From positions 71,346 to 117,537 of the forward strand of contig JAAVCL010000024.1 of NCBI GenBank assembly GCA_014802335.1: DNA of 46,192 nucleotides, in the 5' to 3' direction. This document shows, one piece after another, positions 25,382 to 34,422 of this stretch. The DNA comes from Bacteroides sp. GTDB lineage: Bacteria; Bacteroidota; Bacteroidia; Bacteroidales; Muribaculaceae. Every line of letters begins with the position of its first letter. The stretch's first letter is position 1. The notes beneath the pieces are model-generated. The model did no database searches, had not been told where the DNA came from, and saw only the letters and a program-made list of their open reading frames with translations. The position numbers were made by a program, and so were the translations under genes.

Positions 25382-26266
25382 TTAGTCGATGGCGGTGATG
25401 GTATAGCCCGCTTTCTTAAGTCCCTCAAGAATTCCTCTTTCACCGGGCAGATGACCTGCGCCTACCACTACAAGTATGGAAGTTCCGTTCATCTCATCTT
25501 TCAAGATATTGACCCAGTTGTCGTTTCTTTCATAAATCATTCTTTCCATTGTCTGAGGATTGTCGTTATCGGCATCCATGATCAATTCGTAAAGCTTGTT
25601 TATGTCATGGGCAATATAAGCGTTCGAGAGTTCTACTGCTTTGGTCCCTTCTTCGTCGGCTTCTTTCACGGTTTTAAGAAGAGATTCGAGCTGTTCGGAA
25701 ATGGGACGTCCATAAAGCATATCTATCTGATAATCCATGGTTTCAAGTCCGGCCACTATTTTTCCTGCGGCAGCCGCACGATTCTGCATTGTGCCGTCGA
25801 TGCCTTCAAGAGGATTGAGGTCGGGAAGTGCCTTGCTTGCCATTGCCGCTGCCATAGTGGTTGAGATAACGGCGGGTTTCACCATCTGGAGCATGCCGGC
25901 AAGTTGTTGCGAACTGCCAACATATTTTCCCCATACGGCTGTGAGGTCGGCTGTTTGTTCGGGAGTGAGCAAAATTGCAAGGGTGCTGTCGGTCGGTGCC
26001 ATAAGTTTTTGTTGCATCGACATTATTACTGCCGGATCTGACATCTTTCTCATTTCGATTTCACCATACAGTTTGTCGATTCCATTTATTATTTCGGGCA
26101 AGCTTTTGATTGTGTCTACTGCCGAAAGGGGAGCGAAGTGATGTGTGCCAAGAACATAGCTTACTTTATCGTTTCCCGGTTTTTCCACTTTATACAGTAT
26201 TTGTGCAGAGGCGCTGAAGCTTAAGGCTGCTGTAACAACGGCTGCAAGGGTAAGGATTTTTTTCAT
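25382..26266 (-). CDS. TraB/GumN-family (TIKI-like) secreted protein
   Basis: This 294-residue protein has a signal peptide (MKKILTLAAVVTAALSFSASA) and the TraB/GumN pattern: YVLGTHHFAPLSAVD (GTHH at 40-43), a conserved YGEIEM acidic site, and near the end VVVGAGHLPGERGILEGLKKAGY. In the related TIKI proteins these His and Glu residues bind the metal of a protease. No function is assigned in bacteria. It has a perfect promoter and lies 43 bases upstream of the ABC ATPase, so the ABC/GntR genes could be read from the same message. Confidence 0.87.
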   Translation of the reverse strand: MKKILTLAAVVTAALSFSASAQILYKVEKPGNDKVSYVLGTHHFAPLSAVDTIKSLPEIINGIDKLYGEIEMRKMSDPAVIMSMQQKLMAPTDSTLAILLTPEQTADLTAVWGKYVGSSQQLAGMLQMVKPAVISTTMAAAMASKALPDLNPLEGIDGTMQNRAAAAGKIVAGLETMDYQIDMLYGRPISEQLESLLKTVKEADEEGTKAVELSNAYIAHDINKLYELIMDADNDNPQTMERMIYERNDNWVNILKDEMNGTSILVVVGAGHLPGERGILEGLKKAGYTITAID

Positions 26267-26331
26267 AATGCTTATTTATTTTGTATTTAGTTTTTATTGT
26301 TGTTGCGGTGTTGTAGTTGATTACAACACTG

Positions 26332-26362
26332 CAAAGTTAAGTATAAAAATTATTTCTGCAAA
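26332..26362 (-). promoter_or_regulatory. Promoter of the TraB/GumN-like gene
   Basis: On the minus strand TTTG (26359-26362), 19 bases, then TAACTTTG (26332-26339). The predicted leader is about 60 bases. Confidence 0.75.
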
Positions 26363-26392
26363 GGAGGATTGTGTAATTAACATATATTAACA

Positions 26393-26424
26393 TTTGGTCA
26401 TCTCTTTAAAATTTGTTAATTTTG
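26393..26424 (+). promoter_or_regulatory. Promoter of the SulP transcript
   Basis: TTTG (26393-26396), 20 bases, then TAATTTTG (26417-26424), a full consensus match. It predicts a start near 26430 and a leader of about 285 bases. Confidence 0.7.
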
Positions 26425-26429
26425 TATTT

Positions 26430-26715
26430 TCAAAAGATTTGTAATAGCCTGCTTCCGGGCTATATGTATATGTTCGAAATTGTGACATTCAAGTAAGAAG
26501 TGTCTTGTAAGTATGTGTTAGAAATTATTTAACGTATTGAGTTATAAAGAATGTGGATGAAATTTAGGATTTGGCTGACGGCGTTATGGGATTCCATAGC
26601 AACAGAAGCCGGATGCTAAAGTTCGCCTCATAATTGATGAGGCAATGCATTAAATAATTTCGAACACATACTTAACATCATGTCTTTTAATCTACAGGTT
26701 ATAAATATATAAATC
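26430..26715 (+). promoter_or_regulatory. Long structured leader of the SulP gene (possible cis-regulatory RNA)
   Basis: The spacer 26267-26715 holds no gene. The leader has a 22-base inverted repeat with one mismatch, 26511-26532 against 26650-26671 (core GTATGTGTTCGAAATTATTT), closing a 161-base domain. Inside are GGCT/AGCC, TATGG/CCATA (26585-26598) and GCCTCAT/ATGAGGC (26625-26643) stems. A further 5'-arm-like copy lies at 26466-26482 and a 3'-arm copy at 29262-29281. It could be a riboswitch-like leader or a MITE. I do not recognise a known RNA family. Confidence 0.5.
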
Positions 26716-28443
26716 ATGTCTATTTTAAGTAAGCCCGATTTTCATCCTGCGTTTCTGGCGGGATTGAAGAATTATTCGGCGGCCCAGTTCAAACAGGATT
26801 TGACTGCCGGAATCGTTGTCGGTATTATTGCAATTCCTCTTGCCATTGCATTTGCCATTGCAAGTGGTGTGTCGCCGGCTGTCGGATTGGTAACGGCCAT
26901 TATCGGTGGCTTTATCGTTGCTGTTTGTGGTGGTAATTCAGTTCAGATCGGAGGTCCCACGGGAGCATTCATTATTATCATTTATAATATAATTGCGGTC
27001 TACGGTCTGGGAGGCCTTGCGTTGGCTACTTTTATGGCCGGGTGTATCCTGGTGCTTTTAGGTCTTTTTAAACTCGGAACGGTAATTAAGTTTATTCCTT
27101 ATCCTATTGTGGTGGGGTTCACTGCCGGTATTGCCGTTACGATTTTCTCAACGCAGATGCCCGATTTTTTCGGACTGACAATCAACGAGAAAATTCCCGG
27201 AGATTTCATAGGCAAGTGGGGTGTATATCTCCGCAATTTCGACACGGTGAACTGGCCGACCACAATTGTCGGGCTTCTTTCGTTGGCGATAATCATTCTT
27301 ACTCCAAAGATTTCCAAGCGAATTCCGGGTGCGCTGACTTCTATTGTGGTTATAACGCTCGGTTTGTGGGTGGCGCGTAATTTCTTCGGGGTGGAAGGTG
27401 TGCAGACAATCGGTGACCGTTTCGGTGAGATTAATACTTCCTTTCCGGCGCCGCGTCTGATCAGCTTCAATATGGAGTCTATCAACATGCTGCTTCCCTC
27501 TGCGTTCACCATTGCAATGCTTGGTGCAATCGAATCGTTGTTGTCGGCAACTGTGGCCGACGGTGTTACAGGCGGAAGAACAAATTCCAATACCGAACTC
27601 ATCGGGCAGGGTATCGCCAACATCACGGTTCCGCTGTTCGGCGGTATTCCCGTGACGGGCGCTATTGCCCGCACAATGGCGAACATCACTAACGGCGGCC
27701 GCACTCCGGTGGCCGGTGTGGTTCATTCTCTTGTTCTGCTGATTATTTTCCTTTTTGCAATGCCTCTTATCAATCAGGTGCCGATGGCTTGTCTGGCGGC
27801 GGTGCTCCTTATGGTGAGTTACAACATGAGTGGCTGGAGAACTATCAAAGGAATGGTAAATAATCCAATGGGTGATGTGTGGGTGTTGATTGTGACATTC
27901 CTTCTGACCGTGATTTTCGACCTTACCATTGCAATTGAAATCGGTATGCTCCTGGCAGTTGTGGTGTTCTTGCGTCGTGTCTCCGAAAATACAACTATTA
28001 AGGTTTATGGAGATCAGCTGGACGCTGCCGATTCGGATATGACTCAACACGAGGTGCTTGATCTTGCTCCCGGAGTGTCGGTTTACGAAATTGACGGTCC
28101 TTTCTTTTTCGGGGCCGCAACAAAATTTGACGAGATGATGCGAAATACTGCGGGTCCCAAGCCTTTTGTGAGAATCATCCGAATGAGGAGAGTGCCTTTT
28201 ATAGATTCCACAGGTATTCATAACCTCCAGATTCTTATTGAGTCTTCTCATCAGGAGGGGATTCTCGTGGTGCTCTCGGGCGTTCGCGACAATGTGCGTG
28301 AAGCTTTGCACAAATCGCATATCGATTCGCTTATTGACCGCGAACATATATGCGACCACATTTCAAAAGCAGTTGTCGTGGCTAATGAGCTTGCACGCGA
28401 GCATAGTGTTAATGAATTTGCCGGAACAGGTGCGCACAATTGA
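26716..28443 (+). CDS. SulP-family anion transporter with STAS domain
   Basis: This 575-residue inner-membrane protein belongs to the SulP (SLC26) family, which carries sulfate, bicarbonate or related anions. It has about 12-14 membrane segments with family motifs: GIVVGIIAIPLAIAFAIASGVSP, QIGGPTGAFIIIIYNI, the GGRTNSNTELIGQGIANI block and GGIPVTGAIARTMANI. A cytosolic STAS domain (about 440-560) follows, with the FIDSTGIHNL loop. The GG.TNSN..L.GQG motif fits the family generally and does not decide the substrate. The protein is complete and typical in length. It is preceded by a long structured leader and followed by an SGNH hydrolase after 119 bases. Confidence 0.93.
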   Translation: MSILSKPDFHPAFLAGLKNYSAAQFKQDLTAGIVVGIIAIPLAIAFAIASGVSPAVGLVTAIIGGFIVAVCGGNSVQIGGPTGAFIIIIYNIIAVYGLGGLALATFMAGCILVLLGLFKLGTVIKFIPYPIVVGFTAGIAVTIFSTQMPDFFGLTINEKIPGDFIGKWGVYLRNFDTVNWPTTIVGLLSLAIIILTPKISKRIPGALTSIVVITLGLWVARNFFGVEGVQTIGDRFGEINTSFPAPRLISFNMESINMLLPSAFTIAMLGAIESLLSATVADGVTGGRTNSNTELIGQGIANITVPLFGGIPVTGAIARTMANITNGGRTPVAGVVHSLVLLIIFLFAMPLINQVPMACLAAVLLMVSYNMSGWRTIKGMVNNPMGDVWVLIVTFLLTVIFDLTIAIEIGMLLAVVVFLRRVSENTTIKVYGDQLDAADSDMTQHEVLDLAPGVSVYEIDGPFFFGAATKFDEMMRNTAGPKPFVRIIRMRRVPFIDSTGIHNLQILIESSHQEGILVVLSGVRDNVREALHKSHIDSLIDREHICDHISKAVVVANELAREHSVNEFAGTGAHN

Positions 28444-28562
28444 AACTAATTGCACTATGCAAGCGTTATCAAATAAAAGTGTTCAATATTTAGGTACGAA
28501 CGTTTGTATTTTAGTGCTAAGTTATCGGTGAATTTGGCCGTTAGCTTATCGTTTATTATTTT

Positions 28563-29237
28563 ATGAATATGAAAACAAGAATTATATCTGTTTTGACTTT
28601 GCTTCTTTGCTTGATGCCCTTCGTTGGGTTTGCACAGGAATCTGACAAGCCGGTTGCGAAGAAAATTCTATTCATCGGCGATTCAATGACGGGGTGGCTT
28701 TCAGAGCGTCTCGAAGCTTATGGCAAACAAAATGGATTTGAAGTGTCCACAGTGGTCTGGGACGGTTCCACAATCAAAAAGTGGGGCACGGCTCCGCGTC
28801 TTAATTCAATTGTGCGTGAACAGAATCCCGATGCTATTTTTATCAGTCTTGGCATGAACGAGCTGTTTGAGGCTAATCCGGCTGCCCGTTTTCAATCTTC
28901 TCTTGATGCTATCAAGGGTGTGGCCGGAGATATACCCTTGATTTGGGTTGGTCCTCCTGCTTGGCCCGGTCATAATAAAGGGGAAACTATGAACAAGTGG
29001 CTCGCCGATCAGCTTGGCAACGGTCATTATTTCGATAGCTTCAATATGAATCTTCCGCGTCAAAGCAAATCTAATCCTCATCCCACACGCGATGGCATGA
29101 TTTCGTGGATGGACCAGGTGATTGAATGGGTCAAGGACGACGGTTGCATCGCTCTGCCCGGATATACGGTTCCCACAGGTGAGAAGATGACTCGTCCGAA
29201 GACGTTTATTTACAAGAGAATGAAAGACGCTTTGTGA
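28563..29237 (+). CDS. SGNH/GDSL-type hydrolase, secreted
   Basis: This 224-residue protein has a signal peptide (MKTRIISVLTLLLCLMPFVGFAQ) and SGNH-type motifs: block I ILFIGDSMTGW (Ser about 41), block III SLGMNE (Asn), and block V NPHPTRDG (Asp/His region). SGNH hydrolases are esterases or acyltransferases; the periplasmic substrate here is unknown. The starts at 28563 and 28569 (MNM) are both possible. It probably shares the SulP transcript or has its own weak promoter, and it ends 44 bases before a bidirectional terminator. Confidence 0.83.
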   Translation: MNMKTRIISVLTLLLCLMPFVGFAQESDKPVAKKILFIGDSMTGWLSERLEAYGKQNGFEVSTVVWDGSTIKKWGTAPRLNSIVREQNPDAIFISLGMNELFEANPAARFQSSLDAIKGVAGDIPLIWVGPPAWPGHNKGETMNKWLADQLGNGHYFDSFNMNLPRQSKSNPHPTRDGMISWMDQVIEWVKDDGCIALPGYTVPTGEKMTRPKTFIYKRMKDAL

Positions 29238-29258
29238 TCATAATCACTAAGTAGCAAC

Positions 29259-29281
29259 TTAAAATAATTTCGAACACATAC
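29259..29281. repeat. Copy of the SulP-leader inverted-arm sequence
   Basis: AAATAATTTCGAACACATAC at 29262-29281 is identical for 20 bases to 26652-26671, in the same orientation. The two copies bracket the SulP and SGNH genes. Confidence 0.85.
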
Positions 29282-29321
29282 ATCAAGGCCCCGGCTCAAA
29301 ATGCGAGTCGGGGCCTTGATG
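29281..29321. terminator. Bidirectional terminator hairpin
   Basis: A 17-bp stem with one G-T mismatch (29281-29297 with 29305-29321, core aaggcccc) lies between the rightward SGNH gene and the leftward barrel gene. Its first base overlaps the end of the repeat copy. Confidence 0.8.
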
Positions 29322-29375
29322 TTCTATCTATTAAAATTTCGAGTCGGGGCCTTGATGTTCTATCTATTAAAATTT
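29304..29375. repeat. Exact 36-bp tandem duplication including a terminator arm
   Basis: 29304-29339 and 29340-29375 are identical and begin CGAGTCGGGGCCTTGATG. The right arm of the terminator is therefore present twice, so the left arm can pair with either copy. Confidence 0.9.
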
Positions 29376-29391
29376 ATAGCCTAATATATTA

Positions 29392-30105
29392 TTAAAATTT
29401 ATAACCTAAGCTGAAAACCCACGCTTTTGTTACTCCTCCGTATGATTTGGTGAGGTTGCCTACCGTGCTCGACTTCCAGGCATCTATGCACCCTGCCATG
29501 TAGTGTGCGCTTATGCAGTAATGACCCAGAATCTCAAGACCGGTTCCCATTTTGACACCAAAATCGAAGGGGGCGGGCTTTTGAGAAAATAGGGGAGTAT
29601 CGGCAGTGCCATTCACAACGAAACGTTTGTTTTTAAGGCGCGAGCTGAAAACGAATGATACGTATGGACCGGCTTCAACATTCCAGCGGAGATTGTCTGT
29701 TACGTTAAAGTGAAAGGCTGCCATAACGGGAATTGTGAAATTATGACTGGTTCGTTTGCCGGTTTGCGCTATCTCGGAAAACTGGCCCGCATAACCCTCG
29801 TCCGGTGATACTCCCATAAGAGTATAATGGCCCGACCGGGATTCATAGAAAAATCCGGGTTGAATACTGATGTAATCACGTAAATTAATGTCTACCGTGA
29901 TTCCGAGGTCTATTCCGGTGCCCCAACTTTCATAGTGATAGGCATCCTCGATTGCTTTCGCTCCCAGTGTGCGGTTGGATGTGTTAACTCCTACGCGCGC
30001 GCCGAAAGTAAACATATTCGGACACTCGTCGGTGCTGAAAAAGTCGGAGGCATACGTGCCTGCTGTGGTTAGAACGCATAATGCGCCTGCTATTAATCGT
30101 TTCAT
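29392..30105 (-). CDS. Outer-membrane beta-barrel protein, PorT/OmpW-like size
   Basis: This 237-residue protein has a signal peptide (MKRLIAGALCVLTTAGTYA) and then eight or so amphipathic beta-strands with aromatic ends, closing with the terminal aromatic KF. Patterns such as FTFGARVGVNTSN, YISIQPGFFYESRSGHYTL, FTIPVMAAFHFNVTDNLRWNVEAGPYVSF and MGTGLEILGHYCISAHY are those of the Bacteroidota small outer-membrane barrel family. Function unknown. A TAAATTTG box ends only 4 bases before the ATG, so the transcript may be leaderless. Confidence 0.82.
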   Translation of the reverse strand: MKRLIAGALCVLTTAGTYASDFFSTDECPNMFTFGARVGVNTSNRTLGAKAIEDAYHYESWGTGIDLGITVDINLRDYISIQPGFFYESRSGHYTLMGVSPDEGYAGQFSEIAQTGKRTSHNFTIPVMAAFHFNVTDNLRWNVEAGPYVSFVFSSRLKNKRFVVNGTADTPLFSQKPAPFDFGVKMGTGLEILGHYCISAHYMAGCIDAWKSSTVGNLTKSYGGVTKAWVFSLGYKF

Positions 30106-30109
30106 AGCG

Positions 30110-30117
30110 CAAATTTA
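30110..30117 (-). promoter_or_regulatory. -7 box abutting the barrel-gene start codon
   Basis: TAAATTTG on the minus strand is followed by four bases and the ATG at 30105. A start in the usual place would fall on or next to the ATG. No -33 element is seen at the right spacing. Confidence 0.35.
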
Positions 30118-30205
30118 AGCATTTTTTTCTTTCTGCAGTGGTATGAAGAGACCTTTTATTTAAAAGTTTTCTATATCTTATGACTGTTCTATCCGCTTTT
30201 ATTAC

Positions 30206-30213
30206 TAATTTTG
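30206..30213 (+). promoter_or_regulatory. Putative -7 box of the YitT gene
   Basis: TAATTTTG matches the consensus; the -33 element is poor. The predicted leader is about 70 bases. Confidence 0.4.
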
Positions 30214-30290
30214 TATTCCAAATCTTCGTTCTCACACAATGAAGAGGTTTAATCATCTTCAATAAATTTTCTATAATCAATTGCTGCGAT

Positions 30291-31334
30291 ATGGGATTTT
30301 TATCTTCTCGGTATAACAGTCTGCTGGTTAATGCAAAAGACTATGTTTTTATTGTTTTGGGGCTGACACTCTATGCAGTGGGTTTCACGGCCTGTATTCT
30401 GCCTCATGAGGTCGTTATCGGGGGTATGGCCGGTGTCTCGACACTTATTTTCTTCGGTACAAACGGCCTTATTCCGGTGGCAGTCTCTTCTTATGCGTTG
30501 AACTTGATTCTGCTTGCTATTGCCTATAAAATTGTGGGGCGTACCTTCGTGCTGAGAACAATCTTTGGCGTAACTATCGTTGCACTCGCAATCGGTGTAT
30601 GTGAAGGATTTTTCATGGGTCTGGGCCACCCTTTGATTCCTGACAGAACGGTTTCGCTTGTATTGGGTGCAATACTATGTGGTGTGGGAATCGGCACGTG
30701 TTTTATTCATAACGGTTCATCCGGTGGAACAGACATCGTGGCTGCCTGTGTGTCTAAAGTCAGCAATGCGAGTATCGGCCGTATTATGATTTACACGGAT
30801 ATGTTAATTGTGACGTGTTCAATTTTCTTGCCATTTACCGGCACCGTAGAGCAACGCCTCGAAGCAAGAATCCCGACCATAGTGTACGGTATCATGGTCA
30901 CATTTATCGTCTCTTTCATTACCGACCAGATTATCAACACTAACCGGCAAGCCACACAGTTCTTTATATTCTCTCCTAAATGGGCGGAGATTGCCGACCG
31001 TATTCTTTCTGAGGCTCATCGTGGCGTCACCGTCATGGATGGCCAGGGATGGTACACAAAACGTGACATAAAGATTCTGATGGTCTATTGTCGCAAAATT
31101 GAATCAGTGACAATATTCCGCATTGTTAAAAGTGTTGATGAAAACGCTTTTGTAACCCAGGGTGCTGTAAACGGAGTGTATGGTCAAGGATTTGATAAGG
31201 TGAAGATTAAGATGAAGAAAGCCGGTAATTCCGGGTTACCGACTCATAAGACCGACAGTCGACTTCACATGGCAATTGGTGAAGACAATATCGACCACCG
31301 TGCCGGCGTCCGGCGTTCCAACTACGAGGAATAA
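30291..31334 (+). CDS. YitT-family membrane protein
   Basis: This 347-residue protein has five or six N-terminal membrane segments of the YitT (DUF161) type, with ILPHEVVIGGMAGVSTLIFF and HNGSSGGTDIVAACVSK. A C-terminal soluble DUF2179 domain follows (ISEAHRGVTVMDGQGWYTKRDIKILMVYCRKIE ... VDENAFVTQGAVNGVYGQGFDKVK). After this comes an extra tail of about 40 basic residues not usual in the family. Function unknown. A TAATTTTG box (30206-30213) lies 77 bases upstream. Confidence 0.88.
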   Translation: MGFLSSRYNSLLVNAKDYVFIVLGLTLYAVGFTACILPHEVVIGGMAGVSTLIFFGTNGLIPVAVSSYALNLILLAIAYKIVGRTFVLRTIFGVTIVALAIGVCEGFFMGLGHPLIPDRTVSLVLGAILCGVGIGTCFIHNGSSGGTDIVAACVSKVSNASIGRIMIYTDMLIVTCSIFLPFTGTVEQRLEARIPTIVYGIMVTFIVSFITDQIINTNRQATQFFIFSPKWAEIADRILSEAHRGVTVMDGQGWYTKRDIKILMVYCRKIESVTIFRIVKSVDENAFVTQGAVNGVYGQGFDKVKIKMKKAGNSGLPTHKTDSRLHMAIGEDNIDHRAGVRRSNYEE

Positions 31335-31392
31335 AATTCACCACGTATTCTTTGCCCTTTAAGGGCAACCTGACTATTGTAAATTTGCATTG

Positions 31393-31560
31393 GATTGACT
31401 TGACTAAAAATTCTTTCGACACTTCTTTTGGGGGGAAGGATATGTCACTGAAATTTTTTTGAATCGAACTATACCGCTTATATAACTGATAATGAAGTTG
31501 TTTAACCTTGAAAAGATATTGACACTTCGTAGGTTTTCGTAAAAAGTTTAAACCCCTCAA
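31393..31560. repeat. Diverged second copy of the MITE-like element
   Basis: This lies in the 458-base spacer 31335-31792. Its right end (31532-31553) matches 21 of 22 bases of the right end of the first copy (4357-4378; GGTTTTCGTAAAA, one variable base, GTTTAAAC). The inside aligns loosely: AAGGATA, GCTTATATAACTGAT against GCTATTCGACTGAT. The left end is eroded. A small palindrome TTGCCCTTTAAGGGCAA is at 31352-31368, just behind the YitT gene. Confidence 0.55.
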
Positions 31561-31572
31561 TAATTGAGTTAA

Positions 31573-31619
31573 GAATTTGAAAGTAATTTGAAATTTAATT
31601 TCAAATTACTTTCAAATTC
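31573..31619. repeat. AT-rich 21-bp perfect inverted repeat (left boundary)
   Basis: GAATTTGAAAGTAATTTGAAA and its complement (31573-31593, 31599-31619; 21-base arms) are separated by 5 bases. The arm resembles that of 39612-39660. It lies upstream of the C25 peptidase gene. It could be a terminator for YitT, though it is GC-poor. Confidence 0.8.
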
Positions 31620-31792
31620 TGTTTTCGCATTTATTCATTTATTTTCTTTTTCTTTGTTCCTAAGATTATTATTTCTTAGTAATAATGACATTATAATCGG
31701 AATAATCTCTTTAATCTAATAATATATACTAAAGAAGTCTTACAAATGTACGACTACATAGTATTATTTTTATAATCATAAAACCAAAACAC

Positions 31793-34186
31793 ATGAAACA
31801 TTCAATCAAATTCTTGACTGGGATACTTACAGCCATCCTGTGCTCTTTCTGCCTTCATGCCGAGAGTTTTTCTACTGTTCTTACCTTTAATCAGAACGAT
31901 TTTACATTTGAAAAGAACTCAAGTAATGAACTGTCCGTAACCTATAATGGGATGGATTATTCTTACATGACTACTGCTACGAGTCCTGCACTCCCAGTCA
32001 TACGTTTCAGTATCCCCATCCCAGCAGAAAGTACTTATCAGAGTTGTTCACTGCAGGTAGTAAGGAAAAAAGCACTGTATCAGAACACATCAATTGCGGT
32101 TGCCCCGGAAGCAGTTCCCGCATCCGGTGATAATATTTCTTCAAGTTCTTATAATAGGAATTATAATGGAAGTGTGTCACCTGCTTCCACTTTGTCATAC
32201 GTTGCTACTTCCACTTCTAAATATGGAAATGTAGTGCATATTAGTTTCTGTCCTTTCGAGTATAATTCAACATCGAAAGTATTATACATTGCATCAGATA
32301 TATCTCTCGTAGTTAATTATACTACCGGAACCTCTTCAAATAGGTCTAATTATTATAATCCCGAATTAAAGGAAATTATGAAAAGTTTAATCAATATTCC
32401 AATAGAATCATCAACTGCAACGGGCTTTGTAGAAGATCATATCACTGATATTACGCTTGATAAAGAAACATGGGATTATGTGATAATAACAAGTGAAAAA
32501 TTAATGGAAAATTTCGCGAAATTGAAAGATTTCAAAAATTCTTTAGGTATTCGTACAAAATTATTTACAGTGGAGGAAATTGCCTTAACTACTCCGGGAG
32601 CTGACAAACAAGAAAAAATTAAGAAGAAAATACAGGAACTTCAATCTACTTACAAGATTAAATACGTACTATTAGGTGGAGATGAGACTATAGTTCCAAC
32701 GCGTAATTGCTACGTAAAAACAGGAAATTACGAAGATTTTACCCCTGCTGATAATTATTATATCTGTTTTAATGGTGCTTTCAATTGGGATGGTAACGGT
32801 AATGGAATATATGGTGAAGTTGACGATAATCTAAACTTTGATTCTCAGATTTTTATTAGCCGTCTTCCCGTAAGGACTCCTTCGGAAGTAGATAATTATA
32901 TTTACAAATTATACTCATATCAGATATATGGTAATCGGTCGAGTAACAAGAATAAAATTCTTATGGGTGGTGCTAAACTTAATAAAAATTTTGGTAGTCA
33001 CAGCGATGCCTATTTAATTGGGGAGAATTTCTATACTGAATACATCGAACCTTATTGGAACGGTGAGTGTATTCGCTTCTTTGATACTGATACTGATCTG
33101 GAGGGAGGAGCTAATTATGACTTTACACCTGATAATTTACAAAATGAGCTTAAGAAAGGGTATTCCTTTGTAGAAATTAATACGCATGGTAATACTACCG
33201 TTTGGGGTATGGAGTTAGACGACAGGTATCACGTATCCAACGCAAATTCGCTTACCAATAACGGATTAACGGTGATTACAACATCAGCGTGTCATACTAA
33301 CGCCTTTGACAATGCTTATGACCCTTGTCTAAGTGAAGCCTTTATTCGAAGTAAAGCAGGAGGAATAATGAGTTATCTGGGCTCATCGCGATATGGATGG
33401 TTTTGGAGTAATTCTACTTCGGTAGGACCTTCTCTTCAATATGAAGGTGCTTTTTACGAGTCACTGATGGATCAAGATATCATTTATAATAATTATGCAA
33501 AATGTGTAGCCTATGCAAAAGCCCGTATGTTACCCTATTGTGATAATTATAATGCCTATCGTTGGCTTCAAATGTCTCTTAATCCTATTGGAGATGCTGA
33601 ATTTCATGTATATACAGAGGCACCCACACGTCTTTCTGTACCGAAACTGTCTTATACAAATGGACTTCTCGAGATAGTTACAGATGACCTCGGATGTGAT
33701 ATCACTGTGTGTAGCTATGATGATGGGGGAGATTCATACTACTATTCGCTTAAAAGATCAAAGGGTGCGCTTTCTCTGAAAAATATTGACTTTAATGTGT
33801 ATATCAGTATAACGCAACCCGGTTATCTTCCAATTATTTATAGAGGAGAATATACCCCCTCACTTGTTGCAGGGAAAAGCACAATGAAATTTATATCTGG
33901 AATTTCAAGAGATAATGTTCGATTAGCAAATGAAGAAGATGAGAATGAAATTGAGTCTATTTGGTCAGAGGGTGCAAATATGAATGTGAAAGTTAAACTC
34001 AGTAACAATCCTGAAGAAACTATTCTTATCGTCACCGATATTACGGGAAATGTGGTAGACAAAGTCAAAATGAATTCGGAGGAAGAAGATCAGACTCATT
34101 CTTTTTCAATCATTCCGGGATTTTATGTGGTGACTCTTTACACAGATGGCCAAATTTCTGATCAATCGAAATTTGCAATTAAATAA
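31793..34186 (+). CDS. C25-family (gingipain-like) cysteine peptidase with sorting tail
   Basis: This 797-residue secreted protein has a signal peptide (about 1-23), a beta-rich N-terminal propeptide-like region (25-210) and a gingipain-type catalytic domain. The catalytic His465 (FVEINTHGN) and Cys500 (VITTSACHTNAFD) are in the C25 order, and the following SEAFIRSKAGGIMSYLGSS matches the family. A beta-sandwich region follows, then a C-terminal module of about 75 residues with ILIVTDITGNVVDKVKM and FYVVTLYTDG, like type IX sorting tails. It is smaller than the PorU sortase and has no haemagglutinin repeats. The gene is AT-rich compared with the housekeeping genes. It starts the accessory region. 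Confidence 0.85.
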   Translation: MKHSIKFLTGILTAILCSFCLHAESFSTVLTFNQNDFTFEKNSSNELSVTYNGMDYSYMTTATSPALPVIRFSIPIPAESTYQSCSLQVVRKKALYQNTSIAVAPEAVPASGDNISSSSYNRNYNGSVSPASTLSYVATSTSKYGNVVHISFCPFEYNSTSKVLYIASDISLVVNYTTGTSSNRSNYYNPELKEIMKSLINIPIESSTATGFVEDHITDITLDKETWDYVIITSEKLMENFAKLKDFKNSLGIRTKLFTVEEIALTTPGADKQEKIKKKIQELQSTYKIKYVLLGGDETIVPTRNCYVKTGNYEDFTPADNYYICFNGAFNWDGNGNGIYGEVDDNLNFDSQIFISRLPVRTPSEVDNYIYKLYSYQIYGNRSSNKNKILMGGAKLNKNFGSHSDAYLIGENFYTEYIEPYWNGECIRFFDTDTDLEGGANYDFTPDNLQNELKKGYSFVEINTHGNTTVWGMELDDRYHVSNANSLTNNGLTVITTSACHTNAFDNAYDPCLSEAFIRSKAGGIMSYLGSSRYGWFWSNSTSVGPSLQYEGAFYESLMDQDIIYNNYAKCVAYAKARMLPYCDNYNAYRWLQMSLNPIGDAEFHVYTEAPTRLSVPKLSYTNGLLEIVTDDLGCDITVCSYDDGGDSYYYSLKRSKGALSLKNIDFNVYISITQPGYLPIIYRGEYTPSLVAGKSTMKFISGISRDNVRLANEEDENEIESIWSEGANMNVKVKLSNNPEETILIVTDITGNVVDKVKMNSEEEDQTHSFSIIPGFYVVTLYTDGQISDQSKFAIK

Positions 34187-34422
34187 TGCATATTAGAGAA
34201 ATTTATTAGTAAAAATCTATTTTATCACCAACTTAATATATAAGTGAAAAATAATATTTTAATAATTATTTGGCAAATTTGCGGTAATTTATAAAAAATA
34301 TTAGTATATTTACGGTAGAGATTCTTTGTTATGTGAGAATTGATTCTCAGACAGAATTTTCGGAGTCTTTTTGATTGGTGAGTTTTAAACAGCTTATAGA
34401 TATTATCTAAAAAATATAATAA

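Noticed and set aside
27148..28359. Long open frame on the minus strand opposite the SulP gene
   Set aside because: His/Arg-rich shadow of a clearly real membrane transporter; no start context or family motifs.
31793..34186. PorU-type sortase of type IX secretion
   Set aside because: The C25 domain is right, but the protein is much shorter than PorU and ends in a sorting-like tail, so it looks like a secreted effector. No other type IX secretion genes are in the window.
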